A stretch of 64,000 bases of DNA. Source: Giesbergeria sp. Lineage in GTDB: Bacteria; Pseudomonadota; Gammaproteobacteria; Burkholderiales; Burkholderiaceae_C. Positions 48,511 through 56,182 of this stretch are shown piece after piece (position 1 is the stretch's first letter; every line of letters begins with the position of its first letter). The DNA lies in NCBI GenBank assembly GCA_023150295.1, contig JAKLLE010000011.1:19592-83591 (forward strand), read 5' to 3'. The notes below the pieces were generated by a model. It was not told where the DNA came from and made no database searches. It saw only the letters and a list, made by a program, of their open reading frames with translations. The translations under genes and the position numbers were made by a program.

Positions 48511-48816
48511 TCACCCGCAGCGTATGGCGACGATGCGACCGTTGGCGTCCACTTCCAGGTTCAGGCGCTGGGCGTTGTATTCCTTGGTCACCATCTGGCC
48601 TGGGCGCAGGGTGCGTGCCATGAGCGCGCCCGACTGCACACGCGCTGCCTCCACCACCTGGGCGGTGCTGGTCTGGCCCACAAACGATTGCGCCGCCTGG
48701 GCATTGCACAGGTCGCCACGCGGCGCGCCCGTGGGGCCGGTGGCCGGTGCCGGGGTGGTGCAGCCAGCGGTCAGCACTGCAGTCACCAGAGCAACCAAGA
48801 GGGGGGATGGGCGCAT
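48511..48816 (-). CDS. Peptidase-inhibitor I78-family lipoprotein
   Basis: 101 residues from ATG 48816 (a start 4 codons upstream is possible). Lipoprotein signal MRPSPLLVALVTAVLTAGC with lipidated Cys near 19, a Pro/Thr linker, then the I78 domain: CNAQAAQSFVGQTSTAQVVE, ARVQSGALMARTLRPGQMVT, and the inhibitory-loop region YNAQRLNLEVDANGRIVAIR with final Cys. I78 members inhibit serine proteases from the periplasm, plausibly protecting the envelope. Convergent with hemW. Confidence 0.85.
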   Translation of the reverse strand: MRPSPLLVALVTAVLTAGCTTPAPATGPTGAPRGDLCNAQAAQSFVGQTSTAQVVEAARVQSGALMARTLRPGQMVTKEYNAQRLNLEVDANGRIVAIRCG

Positions 48817-48861
48817 GCGAGCCTCCATGTCAAAAACCGCAGGTTACCCCACTGAAGCTGG

Positions 48862-50481
48862 TCAGTGCGCGTGCTTTTTGTGCCCCTGGGCGCGCAAGGT
48901 GTGCAGTCGGGTCTGCAGTGCGGTGTCGGGCACCAGGGCAATGCGCGCCTGGCCTGCGTACACGGCGCCGTCGTTGCCGTCCAGGGTGAGGGCGTCGCCC
49001 TCGTGCAGCGTCTGGCTGCCAAGGCGCAGGCTGCGTGTGCCCAGGTCGATCTGCAGGGCGTTGCAGCCCACCAGGCAGGTCTTGCCCAGTTGGCGCGTCA
49101 CCACGGCCGCGTGCGAGGTGCGTGCGCCGCGCTGTGTCAGCAGGCCTTGCGCGGCCTGCAGTGCGGCGATGTCGCTGGTTTCGGCGTCCTGGCGCACCAG
49201 CACGGCGGCCTTGCCCTGGGCCACCAGGGCGCGCACGGCATCGGTGTCCAGCGCAATGGCGCCGCTGACCACCCCGGTGCAGGCCGGTACAGCGGTGGCC
49301 AGGGGCTGCAGCGTGCTGGCCTGGCCGTCTTCGGCCACCATGCGCCAGGTGCCCAGTTGCTCGGGCTCCAGGGTCTGGGTGCGGCGCTGGGCTTCGAGGG
49401 TGGGAATCCAGCCCTCGTCGTGCAGGTCCAGTGCAATGCGGGCGGCGGCCAATGCGGTGCGTTTGCCTGCGCGGGTTTGCAGCATGTGCAGCACGCCGTC
49501 CTGTACGGTGAACTCGAAGTCCTGCATGTCCAGAAAGTCGCGCTCCAGCACCTGGGCCGCGGCTTGCAGTTGCTGCCAGGCCTGCGGGGCCACGCTGGCC
49601 AGGGTGTCGTGGCCGTGGGCGTTGCGCCGCCCGCTGACCACGTCTTCGCCCTGTGCGTTGGCCAGAAAGTCCACCCACAGGCGCGGCTCGCCGGTGCTGG
49701 GGTCGCGCGTGAAGCCCACGCCCGCGCCCGAATGGCCGCCCGCATTGCCAAACACCATGCGCTGCAGGATGACGGCCGTGCCCATGTCCGGGTCGATGTC
49801 GTGGATGCGGCGGTACTCCTGCGCCTTGTCGGCGTTCCACGACGCAAACACGGCGCCGATGGCGCCACTGAGCTGCTCGTGCGCGTCCTGCGGGAAGGGG
49901 CGACCGGCCGCCTCGGCGTACAGGGCCAGAAAGCTGCGTGTGAGCTGGCGCAGTTGGGCAAAGTCCAGCAGGCGCTCGTCCCGGCCCTGGGTGACGTGGG
50001 TGATCTCGTCCTCGAACAGCGCGGCGGGCAGGCCTGCCACGACTTCGCCATAGCAGGCCACCAGGCGGCGGTAGGCATCCCAGGCCATGCGCGGGTTGCC
50101 GGTCTGGCGCACCAGGCCGGGCAGGGTGTGGTCGCTCAGGCCGATGTTGAGCAGGGTTTCGAGCATGCCGGGCATGGACACCGGCGCGCCGGATCGCACC
50201 GACAGGATCAGCGGGTTGCGTTCATCGCCAAACAGCAGGCCGGTGCTTTCTTCCAGTGCGGGCAGGCCCATGGAGAACACGGGCAGCAGGCAGTCCTGCG
50301 GGGCGTGGCTGTAGTGCGTGCCGATGACCAGCGCGGCGGGCACGTTGAGCCCGGCCTCGGCCATGCGCTGCAGGTTGTAGCCCTTGCCGCCCATGGTGTC
50401 GGGCGAGGGCTTGTGCAGGTCGGTGCGGGCCGGGGTGCGCACCAGGTACAGGTGCCGGGGCAGGGTGGTCTGGGGCTTCAT
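48862..50481 (-). CDS. Truncated PEP-utilising enzyme (PPDK N-terminal + phosphohistidine domains)
   Basis: 539 residues. The N-terminal ATP-grasp part has MGGKGYNLQRMAEAGLNVPA, ILSVRSGAPVSMPGMLETLL and NPRMAWDAYRRLV as in pyruvate phosphate dikinase. About 330-420 is a linker, and 430-510 is the mobile phosphohistidine domain with catalytic His in GARTSHAAVVTRQLGKTCLV. The C-terminal PEP/pyruvate TIM barrel is absent, so it cannot be a complete PPDK; it may transfer phosphate to another protein. It overlaps the 668-codon gene by 4 bases, its likely partner. Confidence 0.85.
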   Translation of the reverse strand: MKPQTTLPRHLYLVRTPARTDLHKPSPDTMGGKGYNLQRMAEAGLNVPAALVIGTHYSHAPQDCLLPVFSMGLPALEESTGLLFGDERNPLILSVRSGAPVSMPGMLETLLNIGLSDHTLPGLVRQTGNPRMAWDAYRRLVACYGEVVAGLPAALFEDEITHVTQGRDERLLDFAQLRQLTRSFLALYAEAAGRPFPQDAHEQLSGAIGAVFASWNADKAQEYRRIHDIDPDMGTAVILQRMVFGNAGGHSGAGVGFTRDPSTGEPRLWVDFLANAQGEDVVSGRRNAHGHDTLASVAPQAWQQLQAAAQVLERDFLDMQDFEFTVQDGVLHMLQTRAGKRTALAAARIALDLHDEGWIPTLEAQRRTQTLEPEQLGTWRMVAEDGQASTLQPLATAVPACTGVVSGAIALDTDAVRALVAQGKAAVLVRQDAETSDIAALQAAQGLLTQRGARTSHAAVVTRQLGKTCLVGCNALQIDLGTRSLRLGSQTLHEGDALTLDGNDGAVYAGQARIALVPDTALQTRLHTLRAQGHKKHAH

Positions 50482-52427
50482 GCGGCGGCTCCGGTTTTGT
50501 TCAGCACCATTTCGCGCAGCGCGTAGCCTGCGCGCAGCAGGTGGTCGGTGGCGTTTTCCAGGGTGGCGGCCAGGTCGCTGGCCAGGGTGAAGGCCACCGG
50601 CGCATCGTGCAGGTGGCGCACCATGGTGGTACGCGCCTGGCGCAGCAGGTCGTCACACTGGCGCTCGGCGCGCAGCATGCGCCACAGGGTTTGCAGGAAC
50701 AGGTCGCTGTCGCTGCCGTCGGTCTGGTGCACGGCCTGGCGCGCAATTTCAATGGCCTTGACCAGGTCCTGGATCGCGCACAGCGTGGTGGCGGCGAGCT
50801 GGCACAGCGCCGCGCGCACGGTGGGGGGCAGGCCGGGGCAGGGCGGCGTGAGCGTGAGCGAGTGCATGAAGGTGGCTTCCTCCAGCGCATCGGCCACGTC
50901 ATCGGCCTTGCCCAGGCAGTCCACCACCGGGCGCCAGCGCTCGCGCCGCTCGGCGCGCTGGCGCGCGTCCATCAGCAGGTGGTCGGCCTGGCGTTCCCAG
51001 TTCTTGGCGCGCAGTACCTGGGCCTGGGTCTGCTCGGCGTCGCCAGGGGACTCCAGGGCCTGGCACAGGCCTTCGGCCAGGGCGTGGGTGTAGGCAGCGT
51101 GTTCGGCCAGCAGGTCGAATTCAAAGCTGCGCTGGCGCAGCATGCGGCCCAGCAGCAGCCGGGCCTCGTCGGCCACCAGCGACAGGGGCTGCTGCTGGCG
51201 CAGCAGCAGGCTGGACAGGCGCAGCAGCTCCAGCAGGTACTGGCTGGCGGCCTGCTCGCCCAGCACGTCGTCGAGCCGGTCGCCCACGCGGAAGGCTTCG
51301 CTGTCCACGGACTGCATGGCGTTGTAGACCAGGCGCTCGGCCCCCGCAATGAGCCAGGCCATGTGGCCCCAGTCGTTGCGTGCGGCCTGCGCCAGCAGTG
51401 TGTGCGCCTGGGGCTTGCCCACAAAGTGCTGCAGCCGCTTGCGTGCGCGGTTCCAGTCGATCACGAACACGATGCGCGAGGCCAGCTGCTCCAGCGCAGT
51501 CTGCAGGGCTGCCGTGTCGGCGGCGACCAGCCTGGCCTGGCCGACGAGGTAGGGCTTGCCGCTGTTGAGCCCGTCGGACACGCGCGGGTCGAACACCTGC
51601 CAGGCAAAGCCCTGTTCTTCCAGCATCTGCCGAAAAAAGCCAAAGCGCCCAGGGTGCAGGTCGGAATAGGTGAGCGACACCTCCAGACCGCGCACCTCGA
51701 TGACCAGCACATGCACGTCGTTGGTGCCGATGTCGTTCTGGATCAAGAGGCGCTCGCCGTCGCGTGTGGCGGCGGTGTCCAGCCCAGGGTGCGAGAACTT
51801 CAGCTCTGCCGTGCGGTGCAGGCCGCGCATGAAGGCTCGGATCAGCGGCAGGTCGCTCTCGGGCAACTGCCAGGTGTGGGCGCCGTCCACGTCCTCGGTG
51901 GCCAGCGTGCCCGACAAGGTGTTGAGCTGCTTGTGCAGGTCCATCACCAGCAGGTGCAGGCTGTCGCCACGCTGGTGGTCGCCGTGGGTCAGTTCGGCCA
52001 GCACGCTGCGCGGCAGGCCTTCGTCGTCGGCCAGGGCGTGCAGGCGCTGCAGCCAGGCGTCGCGGCGCTGGGCCAGGGGGCGTGCGCTGTCCGGCCCAGC
52101 ATCGCACACCGGGCGAGCCATGGTGGACAGGTCGGCAGACAGCGCGCGCAGCAGATCGTCCAGGTGCGGCAGCACGAGCAGCTCGTCGTCGAAGTAGGCG
52201 CCCTGCAGCATGTCCTGCACCCAGGGGGCGTCGCGCAGCAGCGAGCGCGCGAGTTCGGCCTCCCAGCCGCCCTCGGTGTGTTCGGGGGCGCTGGCGCGCT
52301 GGGCTGCGGACTGCAGCAGGGTCAGGTAGAGCTTGAGTCGGTCATTGGCCGCCAGGGCCGCCTTGATCCACGCAGGCATGAGCAGCGAGGACTGGCCTAG
52401 CGAGGCCACCGCTTGTTCCTTGAGCAT
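50478..52427 (-). CDS. Large helical protein with C-terminal PhoU/DUF47-like domain
   Basis: 649 residues from ATG 52427 (MLKEQAVASLGQSSLLMPAW); the frame continues 19 codons upstream without a better start. The N-terminal 250 residues are helical. A middle alpha/beta part (DVHVLVIEVRGLEVSLTYSD, LEQLASRIVFVIDWNRARKR) is followed by about 200 residues of four-helix PhoU-like pattern (EEATFMHSLTLTPPCPGLPP, LENATDHLLRAGYALREMVL). Unrecognised as a whole. Translationally coupled to the truncated PEP enzyme, suggesting joint action, perhaps phosphate-dependent signalling (inference). Confidence 0.7.
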   Translation of the reverse strand: MLKEQAVASLGQSSLLMPAWIKAALAANDRLKLYLTLLQSAAQRASAPEHTEGGWEAELARSLLRDAPWVQDMLQGAYFDDELLVLPHLDDLLRALSADLSTMARPVCDAGPDSARPLAQRRDAWLQRLHALADDEGLPRSVLAELTHGDHQRGDSLHLLVMDLHKQLNTLSGTLATEDVDGAHTWQLPESDLPLIRAFMRGLHRTAELKFSHPGLDTAATRDGERLLIQNDIGTNDVHVLVIEVRGLEVSLTYSDLHPGRFGFFRQMLEEQGFAWQVFDPRVSDGLNSGKPYLVGQARLVAADTAALQTALEQLASRIVFVIDWNRARKRLQHFVGKPQAHTLLAQAARNDWGHMAWLIAGAERLVYNAMQSVDSEAFRVGDRLDDVLGEQAASQYLLELLRLSSLLLRQQQPLSLVADEARLLLGRMLRQRSFEFDLLAEHAAYTHALAEGLCQALESPGDAEQTQAQVLRAKNWERQADHLLMDARQRAERRERWRPVVDCLGKADDVADALEEATFMHSLTLTPPCPGLPPTVRAALCQLAATTLCAIQDLVKAIEIARQAVHQTDGSDSDLFLQTLWRMLRAERQCDDLLRQARTTMVRHLHDAPVAFTLASDLAATLENATDHLLRAGYALREMVLNKTGAAA

Positions 52428-52514
52428 CGGGTTGTTCTCCGTTGCCCGTGATTGGAGCGCCCCGGCATGGCAGGGCCGTGACAAACCCCAGCGGCAGTGA
52501 GGGTGGGCGCCGCT

Positions 52515-52949
52515 TCAGGCCGCAGTGAGCGCTGGCAGATAGATGCTGCAAAACGCCTCGGGCATGCGCCGGGGCTTGCCGCTGGTGAGCTCCACACACA
52601 CCAGGTGCCAGTGGCCGCGCAGGATGGTGGCCTTGTCGCTGGCGCGCACCAACTGAAAGCGCCGCTCCATGGTGAGCTTGCCGTCGCTGGCCGTGATCCA
52701 GGTGCCCAGCACCAGCGGTTCGCCCAGGAGTGAGGGCAGCAGGTAGTCATAGTGGGCCTGGCGGATCACCATGGCGCGGTCCAGTCGGTGGTAGTCGCCC
52801 AGGTTCAGGCCCAACGCCTCGGAGTGCGCCCAGCCGATGCGTTCGCACCACTGCACGTACACGGCGTTGTTGGTGTGGTTCAGGCCGTCGATGTCACCGG
52901 CTTGCGGGGTGAGGTCAAGGGTGAAAGCTTGTGCAAGGTCCCAGGGCAT
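52515..52949 (-). CDS. Acyl-CoA thioesterase (4HBT hot-dog family)
   Basis: 144 residues from ATG 52949 (MPWDLAQAFTLDLTPQAGDI); an in-frame ATG 10 codons upstream is an alternative. The hot-dog signature is GDIDGLNHTNNAVYVQWCER, in which Asp-x-x-x-H-x-N-N corresponds to the 4-hydroxybenzoyl-CoA thioesterase-type active site. AHYDYLLPSLLGEPLVLGTW and WHLVCVELTSGKPRRMPEAF follow. It hydrolyses acyl-CoA thioesters; substrate unknown. Separate from the genes downstream by 87 bases. Confidence 0.85.
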   Translation of the reverse strand: MPWDLAQAFTLDLTPQAGDIDGLNHTNNAVYVQWCERIGWAHSEALGLNLGDYHRLDRAMVIRQAHYDYLLPSLLGEPLVLGTWITASDGKLTMERRFQLVRASDKATILRGHWHLVCVELTSGKPRRMPEAFCSIYLPALTAA

Positions 52950-53020
52950 GGGGCGATTGTCGCCGCCTGGCGCGTGCACTGGGTGTCAAAGGTTTGACAG
53001 TGGGGCGGCCGACTGCAGGG

Positions 53021-54034
53021 TCATTCGCGCACCAGCCGCAGGCCCACCAGCGTGTAGCGGGTGTCGGGGTCGTTCCAGTTGCGGAAGCTGCAGCGTGCGT
53101 AGAACGGCCAGGTGTGCCAGGAGCCACCCCGGCGCACGCGCACCGTGCCTTGCGCGGGACCTTGGGGATCCTTGCGCGAGGAGCGGGCGTAGTAATCGTC
53201 GCCATGCCAGTCGGACACCCATTCCCACACGTTGCCCAGCATGTCCTGCACGCCCCAGGCGTTGGGTGCATGGCTGCCCACGGGTGCGGTGAAGGCGTGG
53301 CCGTCGCTGGCCGCCAGGGCGTGCTGGCGCCAGCGCGGCCAGTAGGGGGCCGCGTCCTGGTCGAACAGATTGGCGTGCTGCACCAGCGCCTGCGGGTCAT
53401 CGCCATGGGGGTAGCGGGTGCGGCTGCCTGCGCGGCAGGCGTATTCCCATTCGGCCTCGGTGGGCAGGCGGTAGCGGTGGCCTTCGGTGCGGCTGAGCCA
53501 GGCGGCCAGCGCCTGGGCGTCGTGCCAGGTCACGTTCACCACGGGGTGCTCGTCGGTCTGGGCAAAGCCGGGGTCGCGCCAGGAGTAGCGCGGCAGGCGG
53601 CCTTCGAAGGCGTCGCCCCGCACCGTGGTGGCGGGGTCGTAGGCGGGGTTGTAGCCGTAGCCCCCAGTGCCATCGGCCACTGACTGCGGCACATGGCCCG
53701 AGGCCTCGACAAAGCGCCGGAACTGCCCTACCGTGACCTCATGCTGCCCCAGCCAGAAGGCGCGGGTGATGCGCACGCGGTGCACCGGGGCCTCGTCGCC
53801 CAGTTGGGTGAAGCGCTGCGGCTCCAGGTGGGGATAGTCGCGCGCCAGGCTGGCAGGCGATTCTGCGCTGCCCATCCAGAAACTGCCCGCCGGGATGTGC
53901 ACGAACACCATGCCCAGGGAGTTGGTCCAGCGGGTGGGGCTGCGGGTCTCTTTCACCGTGCCGTCGCCAGAAAGTACGTTGGCACTGGTCAGCGCAGACA
54001 CGAAGCACAGCAAGGACAGACGAAGTAAATGCAT
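53021..54034 (-). CDS. Secreted formylglycine-generating-enzyme-family (SUMF1) protein
   Basis: 337 residues from ATG 54034, with signal peptide MHLLRLSLLCFVSALTSAN. FGE-sulfatase fold marks: FVHIPAGSFWMGSAESPASL, HEVTVGQFRRFVEASGH, PVVNVTWHDAQALAAWLSRT, RLPTEAEWEYACRAGSRTRY, MLGNVWEWVSDWHGDDYYAR, RRGGSWHTWPFYARCSFRNW. The paired Cys of true formylglycine generators is not clearly kept, so a binding or structural role is as likely as catalysis. Divergent from the CHASE2 cyclase gene; a periplasmic location fits a signalling partner. Confidence 0.88.
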   Translation of the reverse strand: MHLLRLSLLCFVSALTSANVLSGDGTVKETRSPTRWTNSLGMVFVHIPAGSFWMGSAESPASLARDYPHLEPQRFTQLGDEAPVHRVRITRAFWLGQHEVTVGQFRRFVEASGHVPQSVADGTGGYGYNPAYDPATTVRGDAFEGRLPRYSWRDPGFAQTDEHPVVNVTWHDAQALAAWLSRTEGHRYRLPTEAEWEYACRAGSRTRYPHGDDPQALVQHANLFDQDAAPYWPRWRQHALAASDGHAFTAPVGSHAPNAWGVQDMLGNVWEWVSDWHGDDYYARSSRKDPQGPAQGTVRVRRGGSWHTWPFYARCSFRNWNDPDTRYTLVGLRLVRE

Positions 54035-54208
54035 GGCAGGGGAAGGAATAGCTTGGGGTAGTCTATGGCGAGCGATCGGCGGCAGGGGGCCTCGCATTCC
54101 CCAGGTGGCGGGGGCTGTTGGTCTGGCGCGAACTCGTCTACAGTCTTGACTGCCTCCCGGTCGCTGGGCCGGGGTACACCGCGCCGCGCTGCGCAGGAGT
54201 GTGTTGGC

Positions 54209-56164
54209 ATGGACGCAGCTTCCCTTGCCTGGCGCCTGTGGGTGCCGCGTGTGCTGGGCAGCCTGGTGCTGCTGGCACTGCTGTGGCTGTCGCCGCTGTG
54301 GTTGCCCTTGCAGCGCCTGGAATACGACCTGCTCGCCAGCTTGACGGCGCCTGCCCACCCGCCGGTGGGCGTGGCGGTGGTGGCCATCGATGAAGCCAGC
54401 CTCAGCAGCCTGGGCCTGGCACCGCCCCTGCCGCGCCACCTGCACGCACGCATGCTCCAGGCATTGGCCGGGCAGGGGGTGGCCGCCGTGGGCTGGGATC
54501 TGCTGTTCAGCGCCCCACAGGCGCCGCAAGACGATGCCGCGCTGGCGCAAGCCCTGCAGGGTAGCCTGCCGGTGGTGCTGGCCAGCATCGACGTGGACGT
54601 GCAAAGCACCCAGTTGCAGCAGTACCGCCAGCGCGTGGAATCCATCTTTGCAGGCGCCCGCCACGGCAACGTGGTCATGCCGGTCGATGCCGACGGGGTG
54701 GTGCGGCGGCTGCCCGATGCGGACGATGCCTTCTGGCGTGTGCTGGCGCAGGCCGCAGGCCGCACGGTGCGCGCGCCACCACCCGGCGCCTTGCTGCGCC
54801 ACTACGCCCCCGAAGCGGCCGTGCCCACCGTGCACTATGTCCAGGCGCTGGATGCCGCGCAGGCACTGCCCCCCGGCACCTTGCGCGGAAAGATTCTGCT
54901 GGTGGGGCAGGACACGCCTGTTGACGGCGTGGACCGCTTGCGCACCCCGCTGCATGTGCTGGGCGAGGGCACACAGGCAGGGGTGCGCCTGCACGCCACG
55001 GCGCTGGCCAATGCCCTGGCTGGGGATTGGGTGGTGCCTGCGCCGCCCGCAGGGCCTTGGCTCCAGGCGGTGATGGTGCTGGCGGTGCTGGCGCTGCGCA
55101 CCCGCGTCTGGCAGGGTGGCAGCACGGCGCTGTGGAGCCTGGCGCTGGCCTGCGCAACTGTCCTGGGCAGTGGGGCGGCCTACGTGGCAGGTGTGTGGTG
55201 GACGGCGCTGCCTACCGTGGCTGTGCTGGCCCTGCACCTGAATGTGGGCGCCGCCAACAGCTACTGGCAGGAGCGCCAGGGCCGCGAGGCGCTGCGCCGC
55301 GAATTTGCGCAATACCTGCCCGCGCCGGTGGTCGATCAACTGGTGCATTCGGGCTTTCAGCACCACACGCACAGCGAGCGGCGCGAACTGAGCCTGCTGT
55401 TTGCCGACCTGGCAGGCTTCACGCGGGCGAGCGAGACCATGCCGGTGCAGCAGGTGGCCGATGCGCTGGACGCGTATTTCTCCCGCATGACCGACTGTGT
55501 GCACCGCCACGGCGGAACGCTGGACAAGTTCATTGGCGACGCGGTCATGGCGTTCTGGAACGCACCCTTGCCCGACACTTTGCATGCCCGCAACGCGCTG
55601 GCGTGCGCGCTGGACATGCAGACCGCCATGCAGGAGCTGCGCGCGCTGTGGCAGGGCACCCCGTATGCGCAGGTACAACTGCGCGTCGGCCTGCACACCG
55701 GGGAGGCGGCCGTAGGCCACCTGGGATCGCAGGCACGCTTCACCTACACCGCCGTGGGCGATGCAGTCAATACTGCATCCCGGCTGGAAGGCGCCAACAA
55801 GGCGCTGGGCACACCCATTCTGCTATCGGGTGCGCTGCGCGATGCCGCCCAGGCGGCAGGTTGGACGCAGCCCCTGCTGTGGCTGGACACGGTGCGCCTG
55901 GCGGGCCGCAGCGCCGGCATTGATGTGTACACGCCCTGCGACGATGCGGCGCTGGCCGACATCGCCCAGGGCTTGCGCCAGGCCGTGCAGTCGGGACAAT
56001 GGGTGCAGGCCCTGGAGTGCTGCGCTGCCTGGCGCGCACTCGGAGGCCAGGGAGCAGCCCCGTGGCGGGCGCAGGCCGAGCGCTGGCAGCACCGGCTGCA
56101 GGAGGCCGAGCGCTCAGGCCAGAGCGGCCAGCCCCTGCCCCCGACGCCGTTGGACAAAGTGTGA
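54209..56164 (+). CDS. CHASE2-domain adenylate cyclase
   Basis: 651 residues from ATG 54209. Membrane helix about 12-32, then an extracytoplasmic CHASE2 sensor (about 35-275; VGVAVVAIDEASLSSLGLAP, FSAPQAPQDDAALAQAL, GKILLVGQDTPVDGVDRLRT), three membrane helices (about 282-355), and a class III cyclase domain: FADLAGFTRASETMP (metal Asp near 400), IGDAVMAFWNAP (near 443) and VGDAVNTASRLE (near 515). It would make cAMP in response to a periplasmic or surface cue. Eighteen bases separate it from the FecR/TPR gene, implying one operon. Confidence 0.9.
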   Translation: MDAASLAWRLWVPRVLGSLVLLALLWLSPLWLPLQRLEYDLLASLTAPAHPPVGVAVVAIDEASLSSLGLAPPLPRHLHARMLQALAGQGVAAVGWDLLFSAPQAPQDDAALAQALQGSLPVVLASIDVDVQSTQLQQYRQRVESIFAGARHGNVVMPVDADGVVRRLPDADDAFWRVLAQAAGRTVRAPPPGALLRHYAPEAAVPTVHYVQALDAAQALPPGTLRGKILLVGQDTPVDGVDRLRTPLHVLGEGTQAGVRLHATALANALAGDWVVPAPPAGPWLQAVMVLAVLALRTRVWQGGSTALWSLALACATVLGSGAAYVAGVWWTALPTVAVLALHLNVGAANSYWQERQGREALRREFAQYLPAPVVDQLVHSGFQHHTHSERRELSLLFADLAGFTRASETMPVQQVADALDAYFSRMTDCVHRHGGTLDKFIGDAVMAFWNAPLPDTLHARNALACALDMQTAMQELRALWQGTPYAQVQLRVGLHTGEAAVGHLGSQARFTYTAVGDAVNTASRLEGANKALGTPILLSGALRDAAQAAGWTQPLLWLDTVRLAGRSAGIDVYTPCDDAALADIAQGLRQAVQSGQWVQALECCAAWRALGGQGAAPWRAQAERWQHRLQEAERSGQSGQPLPPTPLDKV

Positions 56165-56182
56165 TGTGGAAGGAGTGCCGCC

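Noticed and set aside
54065..54208. 48-codon N-terminal extension of the CHASE2 cyclase
   Set aside because: It begins in the divergent promoter region and adds a low-complexity stretch; the ATG at 54209 directly before the first membrane helix with GGAG upstream is preferred.
54035..55720. 562-codon N-terminal extension of the SUMF1-like gene
   Set aside because: The extension is antisense to the CHASE2 cyclase gene; the signal peptide begins at 54034.
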